A DNA stretch of 64,000 bases from contig NZ_UIHB01000002.1 of assembly GCF_900476395.1 (NCBI RefSeq), forward strand, positions 713,126-777,125. The letters are read 5' to 3'. A program made the position numbers and the translations under genes. The notes beneath the pieces are model-generated. The model was given only the letters and a program-made list of their open reading frames with translations, was not told where the DNA came from and made no database searches. Origin of the DNA: Xanthomonas euroxanthea. Its GTDB lineage: Bacteria > Pseudomonadota > Gammaproteobacteria > Xanthomonadales > Xanthomonadaceae. This document shows, piece after piece, positions 48,043 through 57,410 of this stretch (position 1 is its first letter; the number at the start of each line of letters is the position of its first letter).

Positions 48043-48948
48043 TCAGATAGGTTCGTTGGCGGCATCGCTGTCATCGAATTCGCTGGAGAATTGCAACGGC
48101 GCATTGGTGTTGCCCAAGGCCAGCGACTTCACGTAGATCGGCGCCAGCGGCGCTTCCTGCACGATGTCCAGCAATTGCTCCTTGGCCAGTTCGAGCAGCG
48201 CCAGGAAGGTGACCAGCACGCCGAGCTTGCCTTCCTCGGCCGTGAACAGCGATTCGAAGCGATAGAACCTGCCATCGTCCAGACGGCTCAGCACATCGCC
48301 CATGCGCTGGCGCACACTCAGCGCCTCGCGCTTGATCGCATGGCCGGTGAACAGTTCGGCGCGCTTGAGCACGTCGTACAGCGCCATCAGCATTTCTTTC
48401 AGTTCCACCGGCGGCGGCAGCTTGACCGCGGCGCGCTCGGGCAGATGCGCCTGCACCGGCGCACTGTCGCGGCCCATGCGCGGCAGGGTGTCCAGATCCT
48501 CGGCGGCCTGCTTGAAGCGTTCGTATTCCTGCAGGCGGCGTACCAGCTCGGCGCGCGGATCGTTTTCCTCGCCTTCCTGGCTGGGCGGGCGGGGCAACAG
48601 CATGCGCGACTTGATCTCGGCCAGGATCGCGGCCATCACCAGATATTCGGCCGCCAGTTCGAAGCGCAGCTCCTGCATCACGTTGATGTAGGCCACGTAC
48701 TGCCGGGTGATCTCGGCGACGGGGATGTCCAGGATGTCCAGGTTCTGGCGGCGGATCAGATACAGCAGCAGGTCCAGCGGACCTTCGAAGGCATCCAGGA
48801 TGACTTCCAGCGCGTCCGGCGGAATATACAGATCCTGCGGGATCTGCAGCACCGGTTGCCCATGCACCACCGCCAGCGGCATTTCCTGCTGCTGTGGCGG
48901 CGCGCTCGTGGCTGGCGGATTCGCGTCGTGCGCGAGTTCGGAATTCAT
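48043..48948 (-). CDS. scpA: Segregation and condensation protein A
   Basis: 301 residues from the ATG at 48948; the frame extends to 49029 (328 residues) and either could be used. Kleisin features: FEGPLDLLLYLIRRQNLDILDIPVAEITRQYV (in parts) near residue 60, and AAYLVMAA-type helices. It bridges SMC heads with ScpB. The operon order is scpA-scpB-rluB. Confidence 0.93.
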   Translation of the reverse strand: MNSELAHDANPPATSAPPQQQEMPLAVVHGQPVLQIPQDLYIPPDALEVILDAFEGPLDLLLYLIRRQNLDILDIPVAEITRQYVAYINVMQELRFELAAEYLVMAAILAEIKSRMLLPRPPSQEGEENDPRAELVRRLQEYERFKQAAEDLDTLPRMGRDSAPVQAHLPERAAVKLPPPVELKEMLMALYDVLKRAELFTGHAIKREALSVRQRMGDVLSRLDDGRFYRFESLFTAEEGKLGVLVTFLALLELAKEQLLDIVQEAPLAPIYVKSLALGNTNAPLQFSSEFDDSDAANEPI

Positions 48949-49299
48949 CAGGTCGACATCGGGTCTTACGGTCGCCGGCCGCGGTCTGGGCCGCGCCTGC
49001 AGGGCTTTGCCTTGAGTTATTGCAATCAATGTCGTGCCCGTGCCGGCACGATCCTACAAATCCACATACAACGTGCGCCGCGTGGCATGCGGCGACGGGA
49101 CAGCGAGGAGGTCGTCTACGCGGGTCGGCGGTGGGCAGCGAATCGGTCGTCGAGTGAGGCGTGGGGCCTGGGCCGACGGGCCGCTGCGTCCGATTGCGTG
49201 TGCAGTGGTGTCAAGGGTAATGCGTGCGCAGGGCCGGTGTCCAGCGCCGAGGCGGCTAGAATCCCACGGCTGATCTTCAGGTTCTTGGCGAGGTGGTGA
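48949..49299. other. Divergent spacer between scpA and the YciI gene
   Basis: About 350 bases holding the promoters of the scpA and YciI operons and possibly the first 27 codons of scpA. I see no further gene, repeat or terminator. Confidence 0.5.
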
Positions 49300-49599
49300 A
49301 TGTGGTACGTAATCGAAGGGTATGACCGGGACGATGCACTGGCGGCCCGGCAGCAGGCGCGACCGGCGCATCTGGCCCGTTTGCAGGCGCTGGCGGCGGC
49401 AGGTCGTTTGCTGGTGGCGGGCCCGTGCCCGGCGATCGATGCCGAGGATCCGGGCCCGGCCGGTTTCAGCGGCAGCGTGGTCATCGCCGAATTCGACGCG
49501 CTGGACGACGCGCGCGCCTGGGCCGATGCCGATCCGTATGTGGAGGCGGGCGTGTATGTGCGCACCGAGGTCCGCCCGTTCCGCCGGGTGCTGCCATGA
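49300..49599 (+). CDS. yciI: YciI family protein
   Basis: 99 residues: [18 protein letters not shown] at the start, the conserved RPAHLARLQ His, and [12 protein letters not shown] with the Asp-Pro-Tyr motif. Small ferredoxin-fold family of unknown activity. It overlaps the bolA gene by four bases (ATGA). It resembles the YciI/BolA pairing seen near septation genes in other proteobacteria. Confidence 0.88.
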   Translation: MWYVIEGYDRDDALAARQQARPAHLARLQALAAAGRLLVAGPCPAIDAEDPGPAGFSGSVVIAEFDALDDARAWADADPYVEAGVYVRTEVRPFRRVLP

Positions 49600-49865
49600 G
49601 CCGGGTCGAGCGGATCCGCGCCGCGCTGCAGTCGGCCCTGGCGCCGACCGAGCTGGAGGTAGTGGACGACAGCCATCGCCATGCCGGGCATGCCGGTGCG
49701 CGCGACGGGCGGGGGCATTTCAATGTGCGCGTGGTCAGCGCCGCCTTTGCCGGCAAGCCGCCGTTGGCACGTCACCGCGCGGTCTATGCCGCGGTCGGCG
49801 AGATGATGCAGACCGATATCCACGCGCTATCGATCGAGGCCTTCGCACCAGGCGAGGCGAGGTAA
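49596..49865 (+). CDS. bolA: BolA family protein
   Basis: 89 residues with the BolA fold: [27 protein letters not shown], then [24 protein letters not shown] and a C-terminal [13 protein letters not shown]. The conserved His for iron-sulfur binding with monothiol glutaredoxin is present (ARHR). BolA proteins act in iron-sulfur trafficking or morphology control. Coupled to yciI. Confidence 0.9.
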   Translation: MSRVERIRAALQSALAPTELEVVDDSHRHAGHAGARDGRGHFNVRVVSAAFAGKPPLARHRAVYAAVGEMMQTDIHALSIEAFAPGEAR

Positions 49866-49887
49866 CCAGGCCGATCAAGCCGCCGCC

Positions 49888-49955
49888 GTAGGAGCGCACC
49901 CGGGCGCAAGGCAGGTTACACCGGTAAGGCCCGTCGCGCCCGGGTGCGCTCCTAC
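49888..49955. repeat. Inverted-repeat element, left copy
   Basis: GTAGGAGCGCACCCGGGCGC is answered by its exact complement ending at 49955, giving a 20-pair stem. The copy at 63274-63338 has the same arms with one base changed. It lies between bolA and the LacI operators. The remaining bases to 50188 hold the operators and promoter listed separately. Confidence 0.92.
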
Positions 49956-50086
49956 GGGGTCCATGCGCAGCGGACCAAACCGCCCCAACCGTGATCGCCG
50001 TCGGCCTTCATCCGTGGACATATGGGCAGTATTTGTTGCGTCGCAACACGGTGCTTCACGTATTCATCACTTGCAGATGCTTGATC

Positions 50087-50146
50087 TGTAAGCGTTTTCA
50101 CGGGCGTGAAGACAGGGGTTTACGCCCTTGTATGAAAACGCTTACA
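50087..50146. promoter_or_regulatory. Twin LacI-type operators and promoter of the lacI-family gene
   Basis: TGTAAGCGTTTTCA (50087-50100) and its exact reverse complement TGAAAACGCTTACA (50133-50146) fit LacI-family operators with a central CG. Their centres are 46 bases apart, suiting DNA looping. TTTACG (50119-50124) and TTACAG (50142-50147) with a 17-base spacer form a candidate promoter overlapped by the second operator, so autorepression is likely. Confidence 0.75.
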
Positions 50147-50188
50147 GTCCGCGCCAGTTTTGGGACTCGGTCGCGGAGGGCGACACGA

Positions 50189-51211
50189 ATGGCCAAGGGT
50201 GCGGTCACCATCAAAGATGTCGCTCGGGAAGCACAGGTCTCCGTTGCAACGGTGTCGCGTGCGCTCAATGGGCATGACAACGTCGCCGGGCCGGTGCGCC
50301 AGCTGGTGCAGGACGTGGCCGCACGCTTGCGCTACAGCCCGCATGCGGCGGCGCGCAGCCTGAGCAGCCGGCGCACCCAGACCCTGGGCGTGGTACTGCC
50401 CGATCTGTACGGCGAATTCTTTTCCGAGCTGATCCGCGGGATCGACGGCGCGGCGCGTGCTGCCGGCCAGCATCTGCTGGTGTCCAGTTACCACGGCGAC
50501 CCCGAAGCGCAGGGCAGGGCGTTGCAGTCCATGCGCGGGCGGGTGGATGGTCTGCTGGTGCTGTCGCCGTATGCCGAGCAGCCCGGGTTCCTCACCGACA
50601 ACCTGCCGCAGGCGCTGCCCACGGTGCTGATCAACGCGCACGTTCCGGGCGACGCCTATCCGGTGCTGAGCATCGACGACCATGCCGGCGCGATGGCGAT
50701 GACCGAACACCTGCTCTCGGCCGGGCATCGGCGCATCGCCTTCATCGGCGGGCCGGCGCTCAACTTCGATGCGCGCGAACGCCTGCGCGGCTTCCGCGAT
50801 GCGATCGCCGCACACGGCGACACCGCGCAGGGCATCGAATTCCCTGGCGACTTCGACGAGGCCTCCGGCCACCGTGCCGGGCAGGCGATGCTGGCCGACG
50901 GCGCGCTGCCCGACGCGGTATTCGCCGCCAACGACATGACCGCACTGGGCTGCCTGTACGCCTTTGCCCAGGCCGATGTCTCGGTACCCGGCGACGTGGC
51001 ACTGGCCGGCTTCGACGACATTCCGCTGGCCCGTTTCGTCCATCCGGCGCTGACCACGATGCGGGTCAGCATCGCGCGCCTGGGCGAACAGGCGATGAGC
51101 CGGCTGATGCGGCTGGTGGACCAGCCCGGCCACGACGACGGCATCCGCCAACTGCTCACGCCCGAGCTGGTGGTCCGCGCCTCCTGCGGCGCCGGCGAGC
51201 CCGGCCTCTGA
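50189..51211 (+). CDS. LacI-family transcriptional regulator
   Basis: 340 residues from the ATG at 50189 (GGAGGG upstream). N-terminal helix-turn-helix TIKDVAREAQVSVATVSRALNG, hinge, and a periplasmic-binding-protein-like sensor domain (LGVVLPDLYGEFF, RVDGLLVLSP, VFAANDMTALGCL, GDVALAGFDDIPLARF). The effector is presumably a glycan-derived sugar. It leads the glycan locus and is likely to be transcribed into the TonB receptor gene 119 bases downstream, which has no LacI-type operator of its own. Confidence 0.93.
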   Translation: MAKGAVTIKDVAREAQVSVATVSRALNGHDNVAGPVRQLVQDVAARLRYSPHAAARSLSSRRTQTLGVVLPDLYGEFFSELIRGIDGAARAAGQHLLVSSYHGDPEAQGRALQSMRGRVDGLLVLSPYAEQPGFLTDNLPQALPTVLINAHVPGDAYPVLSIDDHAGAMAMTEHLLSAGHRRIAFIGGPALNFDARERLRGFRDAIAAHGDTAQGIEFPGDFDEASGHRAGQAMLADGALPDAVFAANDMTALGCLYAFAQADVSVPGDVALAGFDDIPLARFVHPALTTMRVSIARLGEQAMSRLMRLVDQPGHDDGIRQLLTPELVVRASCGAGEPGL

Positions 51212-51330
51212 CGTTTCCAGCCCCTGACCCTTTCGCGGACGTCCTGTCCGCTCCCGCTGCCCCCCGCAGCGGTCGTTCCTGCAAGCCGCAACGCCACAAC
51301 AACATTCTGTACCGATCCCTGGAGGGACCA

Positions 51331-54309
51331 ATGCGCCACCACTACCCCCATTCCGCCAGTCCGGCGCGCAAGCTGCTCAGCTGCGCCCTGGCCAGTTGCC
51401 TGCTGCTGGGCGCCGCCCCGGCCTTCGCGCAGAGTGCTGCCGCGACGATCCGCGGCCAGGTCACCGTCGACTCGGCACCTGCCAGCCAGGCCCAGGTCAC
51501 CGCGACCAACCTCGCCACCGGCCTGACCCGCACCGTACAGGTCAGCAACGGCGGCTACTCGCTTGGTGGCCTGCCGCCGGGTTCGTACCGCCTGGACGTC
51601 ACCGCCAACGGCCAGACCACCTCGCAGAACGTCACCGTGCAGGTCGGCCAGACCGCGACCCTGAACCTGGGCGTCGGCGGCGAACCGGCCACGGCCGAAG
51701 GTGGTAACGCCACCACGCTGGACGCGGTGCAGGTCAAGGCGCCGCCGGTACTGGTGGAAACCCGTACCTCCGAGAACGCCACCTACATCTCCAACGTGCA
51801 GATCCAGAACCTGCCGCGTGCCACGCGCAACTTCCTGGAACTGGCCGACACTGTGCCGAACGTGCAGTTCACCCGCGATGCCAACGGCACCACCAAGGTC
51901 CGTTCGGGCGCCACCTCGGCCGAAGGCACCAACGTCTATATCGACGGCGTCAGCCAGAAGAACTACGTGCTCACCGGCGGCGTCAGCGGCCAGGACTCCA
52001 GCCGCGGCAATCCGTTCCCGCAGTCGGCGATCGGCGAATACAAGGTCATCACCTCCAACTACAAGGCCGAGTTCGACCAGGTCAGCGGCGCGGCCATCGT
52101 CGCCTCGTCCAAGTCCGGTACCAACGATTTCCACGGCAGCTTCTTCTGGGACACCAGCAACGACAGCTGGCGTGAAGAGAGCCCGCTGGAAAAGCGCGCC
52201 GGCGTGCGTGACGACTTCGAGGAGACCCAGTACGGCGCGACCTTCAGCGGCCCGATCCTCAAGGACAAGGCACATTTCTTCGTCGCCTATGAAGCCAAGG
52301 AATACACCACCCCGAACGTGGTGATCCCCGGTTCGATCTATTCGGACCGCGTCGATCAGCTGCCTGCGCAGTTGCAGCCGCTGGTCGCCACCTACAGCAC
52401 GCCGTTCAAGGAAGACCTGTACTTCGCCAAGATCGACTGGACCATCGGCGACAACAGCCTGTTCGAGCTGAGCGGCAAGTACCGCAAGGAAGACGAGCTC
52501 AACGACGTCGGCGGCACCTCGACCCTTGAGCACGGCAGCATCAACGGCCAGGAAGAAAAGCGCGCCAACCTGCGTTGGCAGTACAGCGGCGCCAACTTCC
52601 TCAACGAGGCCAACCTCAGCTACGAGAGCGCGTTCTGGAACCAGGCGCCGATCAACAACGGCAACGGTTACATCCTCAGCTACACGCCCAACCGCGGCAA
52701 CGAGACCGATGTGCTTGCCGCAGGCGCCGGCAGCAGCTTCCAGCGCAAGGGGCAGAAGGGCTGGACCTTCCAGGACGACCTGACCTTGAACAGCCTGGAA
52801 TGGCACGGTGCGCATACCGTCAAGATGGGCGTGAAGTTCAAGAGCATCGATCTGGACTCCACCCAGTTCAACCCGGCCAACCCGCAGTACTACTACAACA
52901 TCCTCAGCGATGTGGAAACGCCGTACCGGGTGCGCTTCGGTGCGCCGCTGGTCGAAGGTGGCGGCTCGGTGGTGTCCGAGAACAAGCAGTACGGCATCTA
53001 TCTGCAGGACGACTGGGAGGTCAACGAGCACTGGACCCTGAACCTGGGCGTGCGCTACGACTACGAAGAAACCCCGGCGTTCCTGGACTTCGTGACCCCG
53101 TCCGACGTCGCCGGCGCCTTGCAGAACTGGACCAATCTGCAGAATGCCAACTACGACATCAACAACTTCATCAGCACCGGCAACAACCGCAAGGCGTTCA
53201 AGAATGCCTGGCAGCCGCGCCTGGGTGCCTCCTATGACCTGTTCGGCGATCAGGCCCACGTGATCTACGGCGGTGCCGGCCGCGCCTACGACCGCAACAT
53301 CTTCGACTACCTGGCGCTCGAGCAGCTCAACAACTCGTTCAATTCCTACAGCTACTACTTCACCAGCGCCAACAACCAGGCCTGCCTGGGCGACCCATGC
53401 ACGGCATGGAATCCGGCCTACGGCACGCAGGAAGGGCTGAACACCCTGACCGGCAGCAGCACCGGCGGCGGCGGGCGCGAGGTCTACCTGATCGACAACA
53501 ATATCAAGACCCCGTACTCGGACCAGTTCAGCATCGGCATGCGCAACATGGTGCCGCTGTGGGGCCAGGACTGGTTCACCGACGTGACCCTGAGCCGTAT
53601 CGAAAGCCATGACGGCTTCGCGTTCGTGCGCGGCAACCGCCTGCCGGACGGTTCCTTCTTCCAGCCGGGCACCACCTCCGGCTCGCCGACCGACGGCCCG
53701 GACGGCTACAGCGCCATCGTGCTCGGGACCAACGGCGTGGAAACCCGCAACAACCAGCTCGCCCTGCAGGTCGAAAAGCCGTTCGACGAGGAATCGGGCT
53801 GGGGCCTGACCGTGGCCTACACCTATTCCGATGCCAAGGAGAACCGCCAGTTCGGCGAGCACTACGCACTGGATCGCGAACGCATCGAGGACTATGGCTG
53901 GCGCGAGGCCGGCGGCATTCCGAAGAACCGCCTGGTGGTCACCGGCATCTACGAGCTGCCCTACGAGGTCAAACTGTCCGGCAAGCTGTCGCTGGCCAGC
54001 CAGACCGCGCGTTACGGGCAAAATTGCCTGGCCGGCAACGACCAGTGCTACATCGTCCAGTTCAAGCCGGACGGCACGCTGGGCTACAAGGAGTTCAGCA
54101 TCGCCGCCAATAAAGAATGGGATACCGGCGGCGGTGTCAAATTCAATGTGCGTGCGGATATCCTCAACGTGTTCAATTGGGTGAACTACGCCAACTTTAA
54201 CGGCGAGACCGGGACACTCGGAGACTTGAACACGGCTTACGGCACCCCGACCGGTGTGCTGGCGTCGCCGATGCGTACCTTCCGTCTGGCCTTCGGCCTG
54301 AACTGGTGA
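51331..54309 (+). CDS. TonB-dependent receptor, Oar-like
   Basis: 992 residues. Signal peptide ~1-34 (APAFA|QS), a carboxypeptidase-regulatory-like beta-sandwich ~37-112, a TonB box TTLDAVQV (129-136), a plug domain ~150-270 (GTNVYIDGVSQKNYV), and a 22-strand barrel ending in an aromatic (LAFGLNW). Typical of Oar-type receptors that import glycan oligomers through the outer membrane. GGAGGG lies just before the ATG. A 30-base perfect hairpin (54316-54345) follows the stop. Confidence 0.93.
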   Translation: MRHHYPHSASPARKLLSCALASCLLLGAAPAFAQSAAATIRGQVTVDSAPASQAQVTATNLATGLTRTVQVSNGGYSLGGLPPGSYRLDVTANGQTTSQNVTVQVGQTATLNLGVGGEPATAEGGNATTLDAVQVKAPPVLVETRTSENATYISNVQIQNLPRATRNFLELADTVPNVQFTRDANGTTKVRSGATSAEGTNVYIDGVSQKNYVLTGGVSGQDSSRGNPFPQSAIGEYKVITSNYKAEFDQVSGAAIVASSKSGTNDFHGSFFWDTSNDSWREESPLEKRAGVRDDFEETQYGATFSGPILKDKAHFFVAYEAKEYTTPNVVIPGSIYSDRVDQLPAQLQPLVATYSTPFKEDLYFAKIDWTIGDNSLFELSGKYRKEDELNDVGGTSTLEHGSINGQEEKRANLRWQYSGANFLNEANLSYESAFWNQAPINNGNGYILSYTPNRGNETDVLAAGAGSSFQRKGQKGWTFQDDLTLNSLEWHGAHTVKMGVKFKSIDLDSTQFNPANPQYYYNILSDVETPYRVRFGAPLVEGGGSVVSENKQYGIYLQDDWEVNEHWTLNLGVRYDYEETPAFLDFVTPSDVAGALQNWTNLQNANYDINNFISTGNNRKAFKNAWQPRLGASYDLFGDQAHVIYGGAGRAYDRNIFDYLALEQLNNSFNSYSYYFTSANNQACLGDPCTAWNPAYGTQEGLNTLTGSSTGGGGREVYLIDNNIKTPYSDQFSIGMRNMVPLWGQDWFTDVTLSRIESHDGFAFVRGNRLPDGSFFQPGTTSGSPTDGPDGYSAIVLGTNGVETRNNQLALQVEKPFDEESGWGLTVAYTYSDAKENRQFGEHYALDRERIEDYGWREAGGIPKNRLVVTGIYELPYEVKLSGKLSLASQTARYGQNCLAGNDQCYIVQFKPDGTLGYKEFSIAANKEWDTGGGVKFNVRADILNVFNWVNYANFNGETGTLGDLNTAYGTPTGVLASPMRTFRLAFGLNW

Positions 54310-54315
54310 GGTACC

Positions 54316-54345
54316 CGACCGCCCCGGCAGCTGCCGGGGCGGTCG
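54316..54345 (+). other. Perfect hairpin after the TonB receptor gene
   Basis: CGACCGCCCCGGCAG and its exact complement form a 15-pair stem with no loop-spacing bases and no T-run. It probably protects or partly terminates the receptor transcript; the glycosidase gene lies 66 bases on. Confidence 0.6.
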
Positions 54346-54382
54346 AACTCGGCGCTTGGATAGGGTAGGTTGGCGTGCGAGA

Positions 54383-54396
54383 TGTAATCGATTACA
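54383..54396. promoter_or_regulatory. LacI-type palindromic operator before the GH144-like gene
   Basis: TGTAATCGATTACA is a perfect 14-base palindrome with the central CG of LacI-family operators, 14 bases before the ATG at 54411. It differs from the twin operators at 50087 in four central positions. If occupied it would block transcription or initiation of the downstream six-gene run. Confidence 0.75.
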
Positions 54397-54410
54397 CGAG
54401 TGGGGGGCGG

Positions 54411-56048
54411 ATGAACAGGGGCAGGACTTCGTATTGGTTGACGATTCCACTATTGCTGGGCGCGCTGGTGCTGGCGTCCTGCAAACAGGCAGAGGAGCCC
54501 AAGGTGGCCGAAAAGAAGGCACCGGTGAAAGTCATCCTGGTGGAAGCACAGCTGCCACCCAAGCCGGTCAAACCGGCGCTTCCGCCGCTGTTCTCGGACA
54601 TCGAGCGTCGCACCTTCCAGTTTTTCTGGGACACCACCAACGAACTCAATGGGTTGTCGCCGGACCGGTTTCCGTCGCGCCCGTTCGCCAGCATCGCCTC
54701 GGTGGGGTTCGCGCTGACCGCGTATCCGATCGGGATCGAGAATGGCTGGGTCAGTCGCAATCAGGCGATCGACCGCACCTTGACAACACTGAAATTCTTC
54801 CGTGATGCGCCGATGGGGCCGCAGCGGACCGGTAGGGCCGGGTACAAGGGCTTCTACTACCACTTTCTGGACATGCAGCAGGGCAACCGCTACGACAGCT
54901 GGGTCGAGCTGTCGAGCGTGGATACCGCGCTGCTGATGATGGGCGTGCTGTTCACCCAGTCGTACTACGACGGCGACGACCCGCGCGAAAAAGAGATCCG
55001 CCAGATCGCCGATACGCTGTACAAGCGCGTGGACTGGCGCTGGCTGCAGCAACGCGCACCGCTGATCTCGATGGGCTGGTTCCCCGAGAGCGGCTTCATC
55101 GACCACGACTGGATGGGCTACAACGAGGCGATGATGCTGTACATCCTCGCGCTCGGCTCGCCGACCCATGGGGTGGATGTGGATGCGTGGACCAGCTGGA
55201 CCCGCACCTACAACAACGACTGGGGCGTCTACCAGGGCCAGGAATACCTGTCTTTCGGCCCGCTGTTCGGTCACCAATACAGCCATGTCTGGATCGATTT
55301 CCGCGATATCCAGGACCAGTACATGCGCGAACGCGGCATCGACTATTTCCTCAACAGCCGCCGCGCCACCCTGGCCCAGCGCGACTACGCCATCGACAAC
55401 CCGATGAAGTGGAAGGACTACGGCGAGAACGTCTGGGGTCTGACCGCCGGCGACGGCCCGCAGAACACCAGCCAGGAATACCGTGGCGAGCAGCGCCAGT
55501 TCCGCCATTACTCCTCGCGTGGCGCCGGCCTGCGCGAGAACTTCGACGACGGCACCATCGTGCCGTCGGCGGCGATTTCCTCGATCGTGTTCGCCCCGGA
55601 AGTGGTGATCCCGGCCACCGAGGAGATGCACAAGCGCTATGGCGACTTCCTGTACTCGAGCTACGGCTTTCTGGATTCGTTCAATCCCAGCTTCAACTAC
55701 GACATCCCGCTCAAGACCGGGCGCATGGTGCCGGACCGCGGCTGGGTGGCCAGCGACTACATCGCCATCGACCAGGGCCCGATCCTGGCGATGATCGCCA
55801 ATTACCAGAACGAATTCGTCTGGACCGTGATGAAGAAGAACCCCTACATCCGGGCCGGTCTGGAACGCGCCGGCTTCACCGGCGGCTGGCTCACCCCCGA
55901 AGGCGAGCCGCAGCCGGCGCCGCAGAAGGACGAGCAGAAGGCCGCCGCGCGTTCGCTGGGCATGGCCGAGTCGCGTGCCGCCGCTGCCCAGGCCCAGCAA
56001 GACCCCTCGCAACGCCAAAACTCCACGCAACGCCCCAAACCCGAGTAA
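54411..56048 (+). CDS. GH144-like glycosidase (glucoamylase/endo-beta-1,2-glucanase family), lipoprotein
   Basis: 545 residues. Lipobox LVLASC with Cys24 makes it a lipoprotein. Catalytic region ~65-490 is an (alpha/alpha)6 barrel with IERRTFQFFWDTTNE, SPDRFPSRPFASIASVGFALTAY, ISMGWFPESGFIDHDWMGYNEAM and WIDFRDIQDQYMRERG (quoted as separate short motifs). This is the family that holds endo-beta-1,2-glucanases (GH144) and proteins annotated as glucoamylase. The C-terminal 50 residues are a Gln/Ala/Pro linker. Beta-1,2-glucan is the best substrate guess by family. Confidence 0.8.
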   Translation: MNRGRTSYWLTIPLLLGALVLASCKQAEEPKVAEKKAPVKVILVEAQLPPKPVKPALPPLFSDIERRTFQFFWDTTNELNGLSPDRFPSRPFASIASVGFALTAYPIGIENGWVSRNQAIDRTLTTLKFFRDAPMGPQRTGRAGYKGFYYHFLDMQQGNRYDSWVELSSVDTALLMMGVLFTQSYYDGDDPREKEIRQIADTLYKRVDWRWLQQRAPLISMGWFPESGFIDHDWMGYNEAMMLYILALGSPTHGVDVDAWTSWTRTYNNDWGVYQGQEYLSFGPLFGHQYSHVWIDFRDIQDQYMRERGIDYFLNSRRATLAQRDYAIDNPMKWKDYGENVWGLTAGDGPQNTSQEYRGEQRQFRHYSSRGAGLRENFDDGTIVPSAAISSIVFAPEVVIPATEEMHKRYGDFLYSSYGFLDSFNPSFNYDIPLKTGRMVPDRGWVASDYIAIDQGPILAMIANYQNEFVWTVMKKNPYIRAGLERAGFTGGWLTPEGEPQPAPQKDEQKAAARSLGMAESRAAAAQAQQDPSQRQNSTQRPKPE

Positions 56049-56051
56049 TCC

Positions 56052-57410
56052 GTGCGCCTTTTGAAACTGTTGATACTGTCCGCCACACTCTGTCTGGGTG
56101 TGGCCGGATGCGAACGCTCCGATCCAGGCAAGACCACCGTGCGCTTCTGGGCCATGGGCAAGGAGGCCGAAGTGGTCGCCGAGCTGGTGACCGACTTCGA
56201 GAAGCAGAACCCGGGCATCCACGTGGATGTGCAGAACATCCCGATGACGGCGGCGCACGAAAAGCTGCTGACCGCCTTTGCCGCAGACGGCTTGCCGGAC
56301 GTGTGCCAGCTCGGCAACACCTGGCTGCCGGAGTTCGCCCTGCTGGACACGCTGGAACCGATGCAGCCGTACGTGGCGCGTTCCAGGATCGTCGACCCGC
56401 AGGATTATTTCCCCGGCGTGTGGGACACCAACCTGGTCGACGGCACCTTGTATGGCGTGCCGTGGTATGTGGACACCCGGCTGCTGTTCTATCGCAAGGA
56501 TCTGCTGCGCGAGGCCGGCTACAGCCAGATGCCCAAGACCTGGGCCGAGATGGAACAGGTGATGGCGGCGATCAAACGCAAGGTCGGCCCGGACCGCTAC
56601 GCCATCCTGATGCCGCTCAACGAGTTCGAGCAGCAGCTGTCGTTCGCACTGCAGCAGGACGACCGCCTGCTGCATGACCACGACAACTACGGCAACTTCC
56701 GCGGCGAAGGCTTCCGCAAGGCGCTGGGCTTCTACGACACCATGTACCAGAAGGGCTGGGCGCCGAAGGTCTCCGAGACCCAGGTCTCCAATGTCTGGTA
56801 CGAGTTCTTCAACGGCTATTACGCGTTCTACCTGTCCGGCCCGTGGAACGTGCGCGAGTTCAAGCTGCGCCAGCCGCCGGGCATGGAAGGCAAGTGGGGC
56901 ACCGCGCCGCTGCCGGGCCCCAACGGCCTGGGCGCGGGCATCGCCGGCGGTTCCAGCCTGGTGATCTTCAAATCGTCGCAGCACAAGGACGCCAGCTGGA
57001 AGCTGATCGAATACCTGTCGCAGCCGCAGGTGCAGGCGCGCTTCCACGCCATCATCGGCGACCTGCCGCCACGTCGCAGCACCTGGAAGTTGCCCTCGCT
57101 GGCCAACGATGAACTGGCGCATGCCTTCGGCGACCAGCTGGAGCGGGTCAAGGCCACGCCCAAGGTGCTGGAGTGGGAGCGCATCGTGCAGGAAATGCGC
57201 CTGGTGACCGAGCGCGTGGTGCGTGGCGGCCAATCACACGAGGCCGCCGTGCAGGAGCTGGATAAACGCGTGGACGAGATCCTGGCCAAGCGCCGCTGGA
57301 TCTTCGAACAGGAGGGTGGGCATGTCGGTCCGGCCGGTGAATCAGCAATGCCTGCGGCGGGACCCGCCGCAGCGCCAGCGCCGGCAGCAGGCAAGGGAGC
57401 GGCACGATGA
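56052..57410 (+). CDS. ABC transporter substrate-binding lipoprotein
   Basis: 452 residues from a GTG at 56052. Lipobox LGVAGC with Cys20. Extracellular solute-binding family 1 (sugar type): VRFWAMGKEAEVVAELVTDFEKQNPGIHV, VCQLGNTWLPEFALLDTL, LYGVPWYVDTRLLFYRKD and a C-terminal Pro/Ala-rich linker. It binds a sugar oligomer in the periplasm. It overlaps the permease gene by four bases. Confidence 0.92.
   Translation: MRLLKLLILSATLCLGVAGCERSDPGKTTVRFWAMGKEAEVVAELVTDFEKQNPGIHVDVQNIPMTAAHEKLLTAFAADGLPDVCQLGNTWLPEFALLDTLEPMQPYVARSRIVDPQDYFPGVWDTNLVDGTLYGVPWYVDTRLLFYRKDLLREAGYSQMPKTWAEMEQVMAAIKRKVGPDRYAILMPLNEFEQQLSFALQQDDRLLHDHDNYGNFRGEGFRKALGFYDTMYQKGWAPKVSETQVSNVWYEFFNGYYAFYLSGPWNVREFKLRQPPGMEGKWGTAPLPGPNGLGAGIAGGSSLVIFKSSQHKDASWKLIEYLSQPQVQARFHAIIGDLPPRRSTWKLPSLANDELAHAFGDQLERVKATPKVLEWERIVQEMRLVTERVVRGGQSHEAAVQELDKRVDEILAKRRWIFEQEGGHVGPAGESAMPAAGPAAAPAPAAGKGAAR

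Noticed and set aside
50656-54522. 1288-residue open frame on the minus strand through the TonB receptor gene
   Set aside because: High-GC shadow of the TonB receptor and regulator genes; it has no recognisable domain, and codon structure favours the plus-strand genes.
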